Assembly (NCBI RefSeq): GCF_020621385.1
Contig: NZ_JAESVA010000011.1
Location: forward strand, 99,248 to 163,247
Length of the DNA stretch: 64,000 nt
DNA from: Acidisoma cellulosilyticum
GTDB taxonomy: Bacteria > Pseudomonadota > Alphaproteobacteria > Acetobacterales > Acetobacteraceae
Direction: 5' to 3'
A program made the translations under genes and the position numbers. The notes beneath the pieces are model-generated. The model was not told the DNA's origin. It was given only the letters and a program-made list of their open reading frames with translations, and did not search any database. The first letter of the stretch is position 1. Each line of letters opens with the position of its first letter. This document shows, piece after piece, positions 29,194 through 37,426 of the stretch.

Positions 29194-30252
29194 ATGGATA
29201 TTGGCGTTTTTATTCCCATCGCAAATAACGGCTGGCTGATTTCCAAGACCGCGCCGCAATATATGCCGACCTTCGCGCTGAACAAGGCGATCGTCAAGAA
29301 GGCCGAAAGCTACGGGTTCGATTTCGCGCTCTCCATGGTCAAGCTGCATGGGTTTGGCGGGGCAACCGAATTCTGGGACCATGCGCTGGAATCCTTCACG
29401 CTGATGGCAGGGCTGGCGGCCGTCACCAAGACGATCAAGCTTTATGCCTCGACCGCCGTTCTGACCTTGCCGCCCGCGATTGTGGCGCGCATGGCGACGA
29501 CGATCGATTCCATCGCCCCCGGCCGGTTCGGGATCAACATCGTCTCCGGCTGGCAGTCCGCGGAATATTCGCAGATGGGCGTTTGGCCGGGTGACGCCTA
29601 TTTCGGCTATCGCTACAAATATTCGACCGAGTATGTTCAGGTCATGAAAGACCTGTGGGAAATGGGACGCTCGAATTTCAAGGGCGAGCATTTCCAGATG
29701 GATGATTGCCAGGTTGGCCCATTGCCGTCCGCGCCCGTGAAAATCGTCAGCGCCGGGCAGAACGACAAGGGCATGGAGTTCGTCGCCAAATATTGCGACT
29801 TCAATTTCATCAATGGCGTCGGCGTCAATACGCCGACAAAACACGCGCCGACCGTCGAGCGCCTGGCGAAGGCGGCCGAGGCAACGGGACGCGACGTCGG
29901 CTCCTATGTTCTATGCATGGTCATTGCCGACGAGACCGACGACGCGGCCTTGGCCCGGTGGGAGAACTACAAGGAGAATGCGGACCAGGAGGCGCTGTCC
30001 TGGATGTCTGATCAAGGTAATGTCGACAAGACGGCGTCGAGCCAGTCCATCGCCAAGACCCAAAGCCGGCCGGAAGGCGCGATCAACTTCAACATGGGAA
30101 CCTTCGTCGGGTCCTTTGCTCATGTGGCAAGGATGCTCGACGAGGTGGCGAGCGTGCCTGGTACCAAAGGGATTATGCTGACCTTTGATGAGTTCCTGAC
30201 CGGGCTCGATAATTTCGGGGAAAAGATCCAGCCTTTGATGGCATGCCGGTAA
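29194..30252 (+). CDS. rutA: RutA-like flavin-dependent oxygenase (LLM class)
   Basis: The 352-aa protein closely follows E. coli RutA over its full length: [74 protein letters not shown], and the end [11 protein letters not shown]. RutA uses flavin hydroperoxide chemistry to open the uracil ring between N3 and C4. Here rutB-G are absent. Instead an AtzG/AtzE-like amidase, SDR, epimerase and ABC importer lie upstream. The enzyme is therefore either a true RutA with other partners or a paralogue acting on another N-heterocycle or amide. Copy 2 of the repeat directly precedes it. Confidence 0.85.
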   Translation: MDIGVFIPIANNGWLISKTAPQYMPTFALNKAIVKKAESYGFDFALSMVKLHGFGGATEFWDHALESFTLMAGLAAVTKTIKLYASTAVLTLPPAIVARMATTIDSIAPGRFGINIVSGWQSAEYSQMGVWPGDAYFGYRYKYSTEYVQVMKDLWEMGRSNFKGEHFQMDDCQVGPLPSAPVKIVSAGQNDKGMEFVAKYCDFNFINGVGVNTPTKHAPTVERLAKAAEATGRDVGSYVLCMVIADETDDAALARWENYKENADQEALSWMSDQGNVDKTASSQSIAKTQSRPEGAINFNMGTFVGSFAHVARMLDEVASVPGTKGIMLTFDEFLTGLDNFGEKIQPLMACR

Positions 30253-30265
30253 AAAGCTCTCTGTG

Positions 30266-30298
30266 GTGCGGTCGCATAGCTGGGCTATGCGGCTGCAC
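30266..30298 (+). terminator. Hairpin downstream of the RutA-like gene
   Basis: Positions 30266-30280 pair with 30284-30298, with two positions that could be G-U pairs, around a 3-base loop. It starts 14 bases after the RutA-like stop and lies before the convergent TetR gene. No T-run follows. Confidence 0.45.
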
Positions 30299-30340
30299 GG
30301 CGCCGTCAGGTTTGCGGTGCGGATGGGGCGTGACCGGCCG

Positions 30341-31123
30341 CTAGCTCTGTTCGACTGCTGTCTTCTGATCGCCGGTTCCCCACAACGCCTTCGCATCGGC
30401 ACCGGCGGCGACCAATGCTGCGGCGGTGCCTCTGTGCATAACAGAGCGGATCGCTTGGCGCTGCTCCGCATCGATTGAGGACCACCCGAGCGCGGGAAGC
30501 CGACCGTCATGATCGCGCCGGAAGGCCGAGGCCTGCCCCAAAAGGGCAATTGCCATGATCTGGCACTCTTCGTCTGCTGACGGCCTGCCTAGCAATTTCG
30601 CGATCAGTGCGGCAGCCGGCTTCAGGATCAAGCTTGCGGTGGAGTGATAAAGCCAATCATCACCTTCCGGCGGCTCGATAGCCGCACGGGTGAGGAGGAG
30701 AGACCAACTTGGCTTCCATTGCAGGCCAGAACGACCCAGCATGATGTCGAGCCAGCTATCAAGGCAATTCAGAAGGAGAGGATAGGCTTCGTTCGCCTGG
30801 ACAGCTTCACCCGCTAAAGCTGCCGCAACCTTCTCAGCGACCGGGCGAATGGCTTCATCGATCTGCCTGACGACATGATCGAGAGCCGCACGGTAGAGCT
30901 GTGGCTTGCCACCAAAATAGTAGGACAGACCGGCGAGGTTCACGCCGGCCTGGGCCGCCAGCGTACGCGTGCTCGTTCCCCGATAGCCGTTCGCTGCAAA
31001 TTCCTCGACCGCTGCGTTGAGGACGCGCAGGCGCGCGACGTCACCGCGTGATGCCTTGTCCCCGGGAGCACTCGGCGTGTTGTGGGAACGAACAGCGCGT
31101 GCTGCGAGGGGTTTTGAAGGCAT
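30341..31123 (-). CDS. TetR family regulator (CerR-like C-terminal domain)
   Basis: The 260-aa protein has an N-terminal TetR helix-turn-helix (RLRVLNAAVEEFAANGYRGT, then AAQAGVNLAGLSYYFGGKPQ) and a helical C-terminal domain. The layout LNCLDSWLDIMLGRSG then WSLLLTRAAIEPP resembles the CerR/YbiH group (DUF1956). It lies convergent to the RutA-like gene and divergent from the DUF4410 lipoprotein at 31237, which may be a target. It is not RutR: the DNA-binding helix and C-terminal half differ from what I would expect of that regulator. Confidence 0.85.
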   Translation of the reverse strand: MPSKPLAARAVRSHNTPSAPGDKASRGDVARLRVLNAAVEEFAANGYRGTSTRTLAAQAGVNLAGLSYYFGGKPQLYRAALDHVVRQIDEAIRPVAEKVAAALAGEAVQANEAYPLLLNCLDSWLDIMLGRSGLQWKPSWSLLLTRAAIEPPEGDDWLYHSTASLILKPAAALIAKLLGRPSADEECQIMAIALLGQASAFRRDHDGRLPALGWSSIDAEQRQAIRSVMHRGTAAALVAAGADAKALWGTGDQKTAVEQS

Positions 31124-31236
31124 GGCGGCACTATACCCTTGGTCTTCTCAGCAAGAGAAGATCGTCAGGAAATAAATCAAACGATTGACTTTATTTTAAA
31201 GCCAAGCTTATTGGACCTCGATCAGGGAATGGGGTC

Positions 31237-32037
31237 ATGATGCCTGAACGCGTCTCATCGGTGCCGTTACGTAGGGATTGGGTAGCCCGTGCGATGTCCG
31301 GCGGCCGTCGTCTGCGACAGGTGACAATTGCAATGGTGCTGCTGGCGTTGCCCCTGGCGGGCTGCGCAAAAACAGGCAGTTCCCCGGCGATAGCGCTCTC
31401 TGAGCCGAGCAGTTCCGCTCAGCCGATACAGTTGATTGTTGTCGTGACGAACGACCTGCCAAGCCCCGTCGCAGGCACAATTCCACGGGTGGTTGATGCG
31501 GTTCTGGCACGGGAGCTTTCGGATAGGCTCGGATCACCCGGTGTCCTCGTCTCTGTCGAACAAGCCATGCCCCCCGACCGCGTGCCAGTGGCTGGCGCGC
31601 TTTTAATCCATTGCTCCGTCACACGCCTCCGGGTCGGCAACCAGGCATTGCGGATGACTGTCGGGTTCGGTGCTGGTCGGTTCAATATTGTCACCCGCAC
31701 ATCCGTTGTGGACTTGCGACGCGCCTCGGTTGCCGACCTCGTGAGTTTCCAAAGCCATAGCACAACCGGGTCCATGCCGGGTTCGGGGCTAGGTTTGGCT
31801 TTTGCAGCAGGAAGCGGCCAAGTCATCGGCATGGTCGGCGGCGGGGCGGGACTGCTCCTCGATGCGCGACAGACCGCGAGTGAGCGTGCCCGGCAGGTGG
31901 CGGACAGTGTATCGGGCCAACTACGCGCTTATTTTCAAACGAAGGGATGGACGGGATTGTCCAATCCACCTCCAGCCAATTCAGCGCTCAGCGGTGGAGC
32001 AGCTTTGGCGCCCCCGCGGCCTTTTTCGACGAGCTAG
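31237..32037 (+). CDS. DUF4410-type lipoprotein
   Basis: The 266-aa protein has a signal with lipobox (MVLLALPLAGC, Cys at about residue 43 from the first ATG). The start may be at one of several ATGs; 31294 would give a shorter leader. The body fits DUF4410: AGTIPRVVDAVLARELSDRL, LLIHCSVTRLRVGNQALRMT, VGFGAGRF. A Gly-rich hydrophobic stretch follows (GLGLAFAAGSGQVIGMVGGG). The function of the family is unknown. It is divergent from the TetR gene, with an AT-rich stretch at 31160-31215 between them that probably holds promoters. Confidence 0.7.
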   Translation: MMPERVSSVPLRRDWVARAMSGGRRLRQVTIAMVLLALPLAGCAKTGSSPAIALSEPSSSAQPIQLIVVVTNDLPSPVAGTIPRVVDAVLARELSDRLGSPGVLVSVEQAMPPDRVPVAGALLIHCSVTRLRVGNQALRMTVGFGAGRFNIVTRTSVVDLRRASVADLVSFQSHSTTGSMPGSGLGLAFAAGSGQVIGMVGGGAGLLLDARQTASERARQVADSVSGQLRAYFQTKGWTGLSNPPPANSALSGGAALAPPRPFSTS

Positions 32038-32132
32038 ATACCACCGGCGCCTGAACTGGTTCGGTCGCCTTTCGCTGCGATTGGGGCAGCCTTTAGAATC
32101 CGTCAGGTTTAGGTGGAAACGACCCCTTGCCC

Positions 32133-32214
32133 CGTCATGGCCGGGCTTGACCCGGTCATCCAGTCCTTGGGCGCCCCAACGAATGGATGCCCGGCTCGGG
32201 GGCCGGGCATGACG
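32133..32214. repeat. Palindromic intergenic repeat (alphaproteobacterial REP-like)
   Basis: The element starts CGTCATGGCCGGGCTTGACC and ends GCCGGGCATGACG, giving outer inverted arms. A second inner palindrome is centred on the GG-rich stretch near 32197 (ATGCCCGG paired with CCGGGCAT). This form is typical of abundant extragenic palindromes in alphaproteobacterial genomes. It lies between the DUF4410 gene and the convergent receiver gene, where it can act as a terminator. Confidence 0.75.
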
Positions 32215-32251
32215 ATATTAGGGACAAGCTTCAGTTAAAATCAGACAAACT

Positions 32252-32641
32252 CTAGTCGGGTGTTCCGCCAATATGTGAGGGAGTGAATTCCTCGATCCGG
32301 CTGATGATCGCCTCGCCGTCGAATGGCTTGGCGTAAATGGCGAGGGCTCCGACAGCCTCGGCGCGCCTCAATACCGAGGTCTCGGGGAAAGCGGTGATGA
32401 AGATGACCGGTATCGTTATGCCAAGATTGAGCAAGATGGCTTGAAGCTCGAACCCGCCGATATCCGGCATCTGCACGTCAGTGATCAAGCAAGTTGTCTC
32501 ATGCAGAAGCGGCGAATTTAAAAACGCTTCTGCGGAAGCAAAGGCATGGGCTGTGAAGCCATGTGATCTCATCAGGCTGCGCGTCGCACTTCTGACGTCT
32601 TCGTCATCATCGACAATGGAAATAACCTCAGTCAAAGACAT
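32252..32641 (-). CDS. Single-domain response regulator (receiver only)
   Basis: This 129-aa protein is counted from the ATG at 32641. It is a lone REC domain: acidic pocket SIVDDDEDVRSATRS, phosphoacceptor Asp in CLITDVQMPD, the Thr/Ala switch region VIFITAFPE and the conserved Lys in IYAKPFD. There is no output domain. It lies downstream of and parallel to the FixJ-type regulator and its kinase, with a gap of ~118 bases. It may act as a phosphate sink or modulator of that kinase, which is inference. Confidence 0.88.
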   Translation of the reverse strand: MSLTEVISIVDDDEDVRSATRSLMRSHGFTAHAFASAEAFLNSPLLHETTCLITDVQMPDIGGFELQAILLNLGITIPVIFITAFPETSVLRRAEAVGALAIYAKPFDGEAIISRIEEFTPSHIGGTPD

Positions 32642-32759
32642 CGTGTTCCTTGCAAGCCATCCTAGGGCGGATCTCGTCCTGCCTGATGCCGCAAACATCT
32701 CACGTTCCGTGCCGGGCCACCATTATACAGAGGTTTGCCTGCATCATCCGCCCGCGCGG

Positions 32760-33410
32760 TCAGTCGCTGTGCAATCCCAGGCTTTCCGCCATTCTCACGA
32801 GATCAGCGAGTGTGCGCGCACTCATCTTCCGCATGGCGCTGCCGCGGTGAATTTTCACCGTGATCTCGCTCAAACTCATCTCCGCCGCGACCTGCTTGTT
32901 CATCAGACCCTTCGTGACAAAGGTCATGACCTCTTTCTCGCGCAGAGTGAGCGTGTCGTATAATTCCTTGATCTGAGACGTTGCGCGTGTCGATGCCCGC
33001 TGCGTTTTGTCGACCTCGATAGCCCGCGACACGGCGTCCAGCATATCCTGGTCACGGAAGGGCTTGGTTAAAAAATCCAATGCACCGGCTTTCATGGCCC
33101 TGACCGTCATCGGGATATCGCCATGGCCGGTCATGAAGATGACGGGCATCGCGATGCCCGCGCCTTGAAGACGCATCTGAAAGTCGAGCCCGCTGACTTC
33201 AGGAAGACGGATGTCCAGTATAAGGCAGCTTGGGACGTCCGCGAGCGTCGCGGACAAAAACGCCGAGGCAGACCCAAAACCGCTGACACGCAGACCGACC
33301 GAACGGAGAAGGCTGTCCAGAGCTTCCCGAATGGCCAGGTCATCATCGATAACATAGACCACCGGTGCTGAGATCGAGGGATCGCCAATCCGTCCTGCAT
33401 GATCCATCAT
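32760..33410 (-). CDS. FixJ/NarL-type response regulator
   Basis: This is a 216-aa protein from the ATG at 33410, which overlaps the kinase stop (ATGA). The REC domain covers about residues 17-130 (VVYVIDDDLAIREALDS, Asp in CLILDIRLPEVSG, MTGHGDIPMTVRAMKAGALD, LTKPF). A LuxR-type helix-turn-helix covers about residues 145-205 (LTLREKEVMTFVTKGLMNKQ, EITVKIHRGSAMRKM). This is the FixJ arrangement. It is regulated through the adjacent histidine kinase. Target genes are unknown; two CATAC/GTATG inverted repeats upstream of 35191 are candidate sites. Confidence 0.92.
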   Translation of the reverse strand: MMDHAGRIGDPSISAPVVYVIDDDLAIREALDSLLRSVGLRVSGFGSASAFLSATLADVPSCLILDIRLPEVSGLDFQMRLQGAGIAMPVIFMTGHGDIPMTVRAMKAGALDFLTKPFRDQDMLDAVSRAIEVDKTQRASTRATSQIKELYDTLTLREKEVMTFVTKGLMNKQVAAEMSLSEITVKIHRGSAMRKMSARTLADLVRMAESLGLHSD

Positions 33411-34843
33411 GCCGCGTCTCCGTTGATGATTGGGAATTCGAGGCAGAACTGGCTGCCCTGACCAAGCGTCGAGTTGACCCAAATCCGGCCGCCATGGGCC
33501 TCCAGAATGGAGCGCGAGATCGACAGGCCCATTCCCATGCCATCGCGTTTGGTACTGTAAAATGGGTCGAACAGCTTCCCGACCATATCCGCCGGAACCC
33601 CTTTACCGCGATCCTGCACCTCAACGGTCGGCGCATGATCCCGGCCGAATCCCGTTACGATCGAGAGCGCTCTGTCTGGGATCGGAACGCCATCCATCGC
33701 CTGGCAGCCGTTCACGATAAGGTTGATCAGAACTTGCTGAAGCTGGATGCGATCCCCGTACAGCCGTGGAAAATCTGAAGCGAGATCGAGATGCAGGGAG
33801 ACATTGTGGCTGGTCAACTCCCGATTCAGGAGAGTGGCAGTGTCCAATATGACGCCATTGAAGTCGATACTGCTGTAGTCAGGCGTGCTTCGCCGTGCCA
33901 GATCCCGCAGGCGCGCCACGACGTCACTCGCGCGCTGCGCATTCGCGATCATACGCTCAACCGCGATGAGGGCTTCCGGCAGATCAGGCTGGCCCCGCTT
34001 CAGCCATCGATTGCAGGCCTGACCATTGGTGACGATCGCGGCCAAGGGCTGATTGACCTCATGGGCAATGGAGGCGGTCAATTCACCCAGGATCATGACG
34101 CGGTTCATATGAGCGAGTTCGGCCCTGCTCGCATGGAGCGCATCCTCCGCGCGCCGCCGCTCGGTAATGTCGTTATTGGTTTCCATCGTCGCCGTCGGCT
34201 GGCCTTGCCTGTCCGATTTGAGCGACCAGCGGCTGACGACATGCACCTCGGTGCCATCGCGCCTGGTATGGGTCACTTCACCGTTCCAACGGCCGGTGCG
34301 CTGAAACTCGGCCAGGACCTCGTCGAGGGGATTATGGAACTTCGTTTGTAAAAGGATGCTCGCCGACTGGCCAATCGCCTGTTTGCGTTCCCACCCATAG
34401 AGTTCTTCGGCGCCTTGCCCCCAATAGGTGATGATGTCTTGCCTATCACGTACCAGGATCGCGTCATGCGTGAGGTCGAGCAGGCTGGCCTGCTCCTGAA
34501 GAGAGGCAGTCCCTTTGGCATTGCGGAGCACGAGTGCGGTTGCGATCCCGATGGCCAGCATACTGACGATACAGCGACCGATCGCCGCATCGCTCGTCAT
34601 GCCCAGATGCGTCATGGCAAAACTCGTCGCCGTGAGCATCACGCAGCCTGCCGATATAGCGATGATGCCGCGCCACCCGGTGAAGCGGGGGGCCAGCATA
34701 ACGACGGTGACGTAGAGGACCGCCACCGCAAAATCGATCATCATCAGCGTATCGATCGCAAATATCAGAAGGGCGACAAGGCCTGTAATGACCGGCAGAA
34801 TCCCCCAAGCAGGCTCGTGCGCAGCGGGAATTCGTCTAGGCAT
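33407..34843 (-). CDS. PAS-domain membrane sensor histidine kinase (FixL-like layout)
   Basis: This 478-aa protein has three or four membrane segments in residues 15-110 and a PAS domain at ~125-235 (HDAILVRDRQDIITYWGQGA, ELYGWERKQAIGQ). The HisKA helix carries the phospho-His in SIAHEVNQPLAAIVTNG, and the HATPase has N-, G1- and G2-boxes (LINLIVNGCQAM, DRGKGVP, GMGMGLSISRSIL). I see no strong evidence for a FixL haem ligand, so oxygen sensing should not be assumed. It is coupled to the FixJ-type regulator by ATGA. Confidence 0.92.
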   Translation of the reverse strand: MPRRIPAAHEPAWGILPVITGLVALLIFAIDTLMMIDFAVAVLYVTVVMLAPRFTGWRGIIAISAGCVMLTATSFAMTHLGMTSDAAIGRCIVSMLAIGIATALVLRNAKGTASLQEQASLLDLTHDAILVRDRQDIITYWGQGAEELYGWERKQAIGQSASILLQTKFHNPLDEVLAEFQRTGRWNGEVTHTRRDGTEVHVVSRWSLKSDRQGQPTATMETNNDITERRRAEDALHASRAELAHMNRVMILGELTASIAHEVNQPLAAIVTNGQACNRWLKRGQPDLPEALIAVERMIANAQRASDVVARLRDLARRSTPDYSSIDFNGVILDTATLLNRELTSHNVSLHLDLASDFPRLYGDRIQLQQVLINLIVNGCQAMDGVPIPDRALSIVTGFGRDHAPTVEVQDRGKGVPADMVGKLFDPFYSTKRDGMGMGLSISRSILEAHGGRIWVNSTLGQGSQFCLEFPIINGDAA

Positions 34844-35190
34844 CCGGAAAAGGCTCCAGTTTCGGCGATGGGACAGTCAGCCAAGAAAAATCAAGCTTTG
34901 GCCTTGCGCAGTGGATAGCAGCCGGTGGTCTTCACGTCATCGGGGTAAGCTCGTCATCGACGTTCTGCAGAAGTTTAATTTCCCGTCCCTTGGTTTGTGC
35001 TCCCTCATACCTTCGTATAGTCGGCCCGGGCCTTGCGCTGCATTTTGGCGCTAAGATGGCGGGCGCATCCAAGCGTTCATACCTCAGTATGGCCAGCCCC
35101 ATGCCAAGGGTGCGCAAGGCGATATTTGAGTAGAATTACTGTGGCAGAGGCTGCGCGGTATCACCGTCTCATCAACACGGGATGAGGCTC
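34844..35190. promoter_or_regulatory. Divergent intergenic region with two related inverted repeats
   Basis: This gap between the kinase gene and the alpha/beta hydrolase gene contains CATAC-CTTC-GTATA at 35006-35019 and CATAC-CTCA-GTATG at 35078-35091, about 72 bases apart. The similar arms and spacing suggest paired binding sites for a dimeric regulator such as the FixJ-type protein next door. A short open frame on the minus strand overlaps them and has no protein-like features. Confidence 0.4.
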
Positions 35191-35970
35191 ATGAACAAGC
35201 TTTCAAAACTAATCGCTATTGCTTCGCTATTCGGGACTGTCACACCGGCGGTTGCCATGGCGGCACCGGTCAAGAATATCGTCCTCGTGCATGGCGCATG
35301 GGTCGATGCCGCTGGCTGGCAGCCCGTGTTCAATATTCTCAAGAAGGATGGCTATAAGGTCACGATGGTTCAGGAGCCGCTGACAAGCCTCAGCTCCGAC
35401 GTCGCAGCAACCGAGCGCGTGCTGTCCGAACAGAATGGCCCCTGCATTCTGGTCGGGCACAGCTACGGCGGGTCCATCATCACCGAAGCGGGGGTGGACC
35501 CGCATGTTGTGGGCCTCGTCTATGTCGCGGCGCATGCCCCTGACGTCGGTGAGGACGAAGGTGAGCTGGGCAAGAAGATGCCGAGCGTCCTCGCCAAGCA
35601 GGCTGGCGCCATCGAGAAGACCGCGGATGGGTTTACCTATCTGCGCCGGGATCTCTTCCCCAAATATTTTGCACCGGATCTGCCGCTGTCACAGGCTCAG
35701 TTCGAGGCGCAGTCGCAAATCCTGACCGCGGCGTCTGTCTTCTCGACGCCTTTGACCGCCGCTGCCTGGCGGACGAAGCCGAGCTGGGGAATCGTCGCCG
35801 GGGCGGACCAGATCATCAATCCAGATCTTGAGCGTTTCTACTACAAACGTGCGGGCAGCCACATGACCGTCATCCCGGGCGCCAGTCATTCTGTCTACGA
35901 ATCCCATCCGGCCCAAGTTGCGGCCGTTATCGAACAGGCCGCGCAAAAGGCCGAAGACCAAACACCGTAA
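35191..35970 (+). CDS. Exported alpha/beta hydrolase
   Basis: This is a 259-aa protein from the ATG at 35191; 35182 is an in-frame alternative. A Sec signal peptide ends near AMAA. The hydrolase fold shows the oxyanion HGAW in NIVLVHGAWVDAAGWQPVF, the nucleophile elbow GHSYGG (Ser in ILVGHSYGGSII), and a C-terminal GASHSVYESHP with the catalytic His. It belongs to the salicylate-esterase/MhpC-like 'alpha/beta fold hydrolase' group. It is probably a periplasmic esterase acting on a small substrate. It is divergent from the two-component genes. Confidence 0.88.
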   Translation: MNKLSKLIAIASLFGTVTPAVAMAAPVKNIVLVHGAWVDAAGWQPVFNILKKDGYKVTMVQEPLTSLSSDVAATERVLSEQNGPCILVGHSYGGSIITEAGVDPHVVGLVYVAAHAPDVGEDEGELGKKMPSVLAKQAGAIEKTADGFTYLRRDLFPKYFAPDLPLSQAQFEAQSQILTAASVFSTPLTAAAWRTKPSWGIVAGADQIINPDLERFYYKRAGSHMTVIPGASHSVYESHPAQVAAVIEQAAQKAEDQTP

Positions 35971-36079
35971 TTCCGCTTCTGCGTCCGATCTTCGTTCAAG
36001 CAGTCAATGCCTCAGGCGGTCGGACAGCATTGGCGGATACCGTTCCTATTGATTTTTCTCCCTTAGAAAGAAGACTAAA

Positions 36080-36349
36080 ATGAAAATCGTTCAGTTCATG
36101 GGTGCAGCGATCACTCTGACGATGCTGGGTGGCGCCGTCGCCTCCGCGCATGCCATCGCGTCCTCGCAGATGGCCGGTCCTCAGCTGCCTTCCGTCACGC
36201 GTCTTGCGGCGGCCATGTCGACCCCGTCCTTCACATCCAATATGCCGGGCGCGGCGACCATGCGGATGATGTCGAAGGCCGACCTGATGCCGAAGAAGCT
36301 TCCCCTCGCGAATTTCGGCCAATGGAACGAAGCCGCTTCCGAGAATTGA
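36080..36349 (+). CDS. Small exported protein of unknown function
   Basis: The 89-aa protein has a clear Sec signal peptide (MKIVQFMGAAITLTMLGGAV, cleavage near ASAHA). The mature part is Met-, Ser- and Ala-rich (about eight Met) with no Cys and no recognisable domain. A GAAAGAAG purine stretch precedes the ATG. It lies ~110 bases after the hydrolase and ~90 before a tiny lipoprotein gene, in a group of small envelope proteins. The Met-rich content might bind metal or be oxidised, but nothing proves it. Confidence 0.6.
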   Translation: MKIVQFMGAAITLTMLGGAVASAHAIASSQMAGPQLPSVTRLAAAMSTPSFTSNMPGAATMRMMSKADLMPKKLPLANFGQWNEAASEN

Positions 36350-36439
36350 TGACGGGGCATCGGGGCTCCCGATCGTCTTCACGATCCTGAACGCCGAGAT
36401 CCGATTCAGGTTCTATCTTACCGAATATGGAGGAATTCA

Positions 36440-36574
36440 ATGAAGCTGCTTTATACGATTTCTGCTCTTCTGTTGACGATTGCGGTGTCTGCTTGCGCCA
36501 CACACCCTGCGCCGCATAAATTGACGGCGTCGGCTCCTGGCGATAATGCGGCGCCGTCCGCGTCGTCCTGGTAG
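36440..36574 (+). CDS. Tiny lipoprotein (44 aa)
   Basis: The frame opens at the ATG at 36440 after an excellent Shine-Dalgarno (GGAGGA at 36429-36434) and ends with TAG at 36574. The protein begins MKLLYTISALLLTIAVSACA, a lipoprotein signal with lipobox VSAC, followed by a Pro/Ala/Ser-rich tail ending ASSW. Size and layout resemble entericidin-like or other small envelope lipoproteins. A perfect hairpin begins 8 bases after its stop. Confidence 0.65.
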   Translation: MKLLYTISALLLTIAVSACATHPAPHKLTASAPGDNAAPSASSW

Positions 36575-36581
36575 TTGCCAT

Positions 36582-36626
36582 TTGGAAGGCCATCAAATGG
36601 CGATCCGCCGATTGATGGCCTTCCAA
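36582..36626. terminator. Perfect 15-bp inverted repeat after the small lipoprotein gene
   Basis: TTGGAAGGCCATCAA at 36582-36596 pairs exactly with 36612-36626 around a 15-base loop that itself contains GGCG/CGCC. The position suggests a terminator of the lipoprotein gene, although no T-run follows. The right arm also overlaps the start of the sigma-factor remnant, so it could instead be the scar of a rearrangement. Confidence 0.5.
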
Positions 36627-36848
36627 TATTTCCCTCATGGGGTGCGCCGCATCGTCGGTGACCCAGGACAAGCCGAGGACGTGGTGCAGGAAGCGTTTCT
36701 GCGCTTTCGCAGCGGCACGGGCCTTTCGGCTGTCTTTCTGGTCGGCGCCGCCCTGGTGATCAGTTCGGGTTTGGTCGCAACCGCGCTCATCCACCGCCCC
36801 GCAGCGGATGTTTCATACATTGTGCTTTCCGCACGCCGAATGGCTTGA
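36597..36848 (+). pseudogene. Remnant fusing ECF sigma region 2 to an anti-sigma-like segment
   Basis: The 83-codon frame contains GVRRIVGDPGQAEDVVQEAF then LRFRS, the region-2 signature of ECF sigma factors. It then switches directly to a single membrane segment, AVFLVGAALVISSGLVATAL, of the kind in anti-sigma (FecR/RskA-like) proteins, and ends at SARRMA. An intact pair would need ~180 and ~230 residues. An internal deletion joining the two genes is the simplest reading. The call is moderate because the pieces are short. Confidence 0.5.
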
Positions 36849-37143
36849 AGGTCGACTCCACGCGCGTAGGATAGGGTTTCATGATCGCGATGACGATAGA
36901 CATCGCTTCGCCCTGTGATGAGCCCGCAAACCGCGCATGCCCCCATAAGGGGGCCTCCTCAATCTTATCGCGCGTTAGAGCAAGCCCACGACCGGATGCG
37001 GGACGTAGTCAAGCTCCAGCCGCTCAATCTCATTCTTGTCGAGGGCAAGCTCCAATCCGAATCCAGGCGCCGATGTGACAGGAACAGCGTTTCATGACGA
37101 ACGCCACGGTATGCGACGTAACGAGTGGTTCGGTTAAGGTAGG
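36849..37143. other. Gene-poor stretch with possible decayed coding sequence
   Basis: No convincing gene is present. On the minus strand, about 37088 down to the stop at 36975, a 38-codon frame reads VTSAPGFGLELALDKNEIER, resembling the C-terminal end of an enolase-superfamily (mandelate racemase-like) protein. It has no upstream continuation. Short plus-strand frames here have no protein-like character. Confidence 0.35.
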
Positions 37144-37374
37144 TTAAGCCGGCGTGTAGCCGGGTTTTTTGTAGAGCAAATCCGGCTTGTCAATGATGTC
37201 TGGCTTGAAAACCTTTGCGCCCCACTCGGCGGGATCGAAATCTTCAATACTGACGGACAAGGCCTCATCCGGAACCTGAGCTGAATGCATGATGGCCTTG
37301 GTCAAGGCGGTGGCGATCAAATGCTTGTTTTCGTCGGACCGTCCGACCGCAATTTTAACAATGATGTGTGGCAT
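37144..37374 (-). CDS. Tautomerase family protein (4-oxalocrotonate tautomerase-like)
   Basis: This 76-aa protein starts MPHIIVKIAVGRSDENKHLI, giving the catalytic Pro1 after Met removal. It continues with the KAIMHSAQVPDEALSVSIED helix-strand unit and FDPAEWGAKVF, as in the PptA/tautomerase group. Such enzymes act as oligomers on keto-enol substrates. It lies 52 bases downstream of, and parallel to, the cupin gene, and is probably co-transcribed with it. The physiological substrate is unknown. Confidence 0.88.
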   Translation of the reverse strand: MPHIIVKIAVGRSDENKHLIATALTKAIMHSAQVPDEALSVSIEDFDPAEWGAKVFKPDIIDKPDLLYKKPGYTPA

Positions 37375-37426
37375 TGCTGTCCTTGCAAAGAAAATGGCGG
37401 GCGCAAAGATGCGCCCTGCTCATTTA

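Noticed and set aside
30341..31123. RutR regulator of the RutA-like gene
   Set aside because: It is a TetR family protein near the RutA-like gene, but its C-terminal domain resembles CerR rather than RutR, and it is convergent rather than divergent.
33407..34843. Oxygen-sensing FixL
   Set aside because: The domain layout is FixL-like, but I cannot identify the haem-ligating His in the PAS domain, and no fix or nif genes are nearby.
36881..37097. Two short plus-strand frames between the sigma remnant and the tautomerase
   Set aside because: They have no ribosome site, domain or consistent composition. The only protein-like hint in this stretch is on the other strand and very short.
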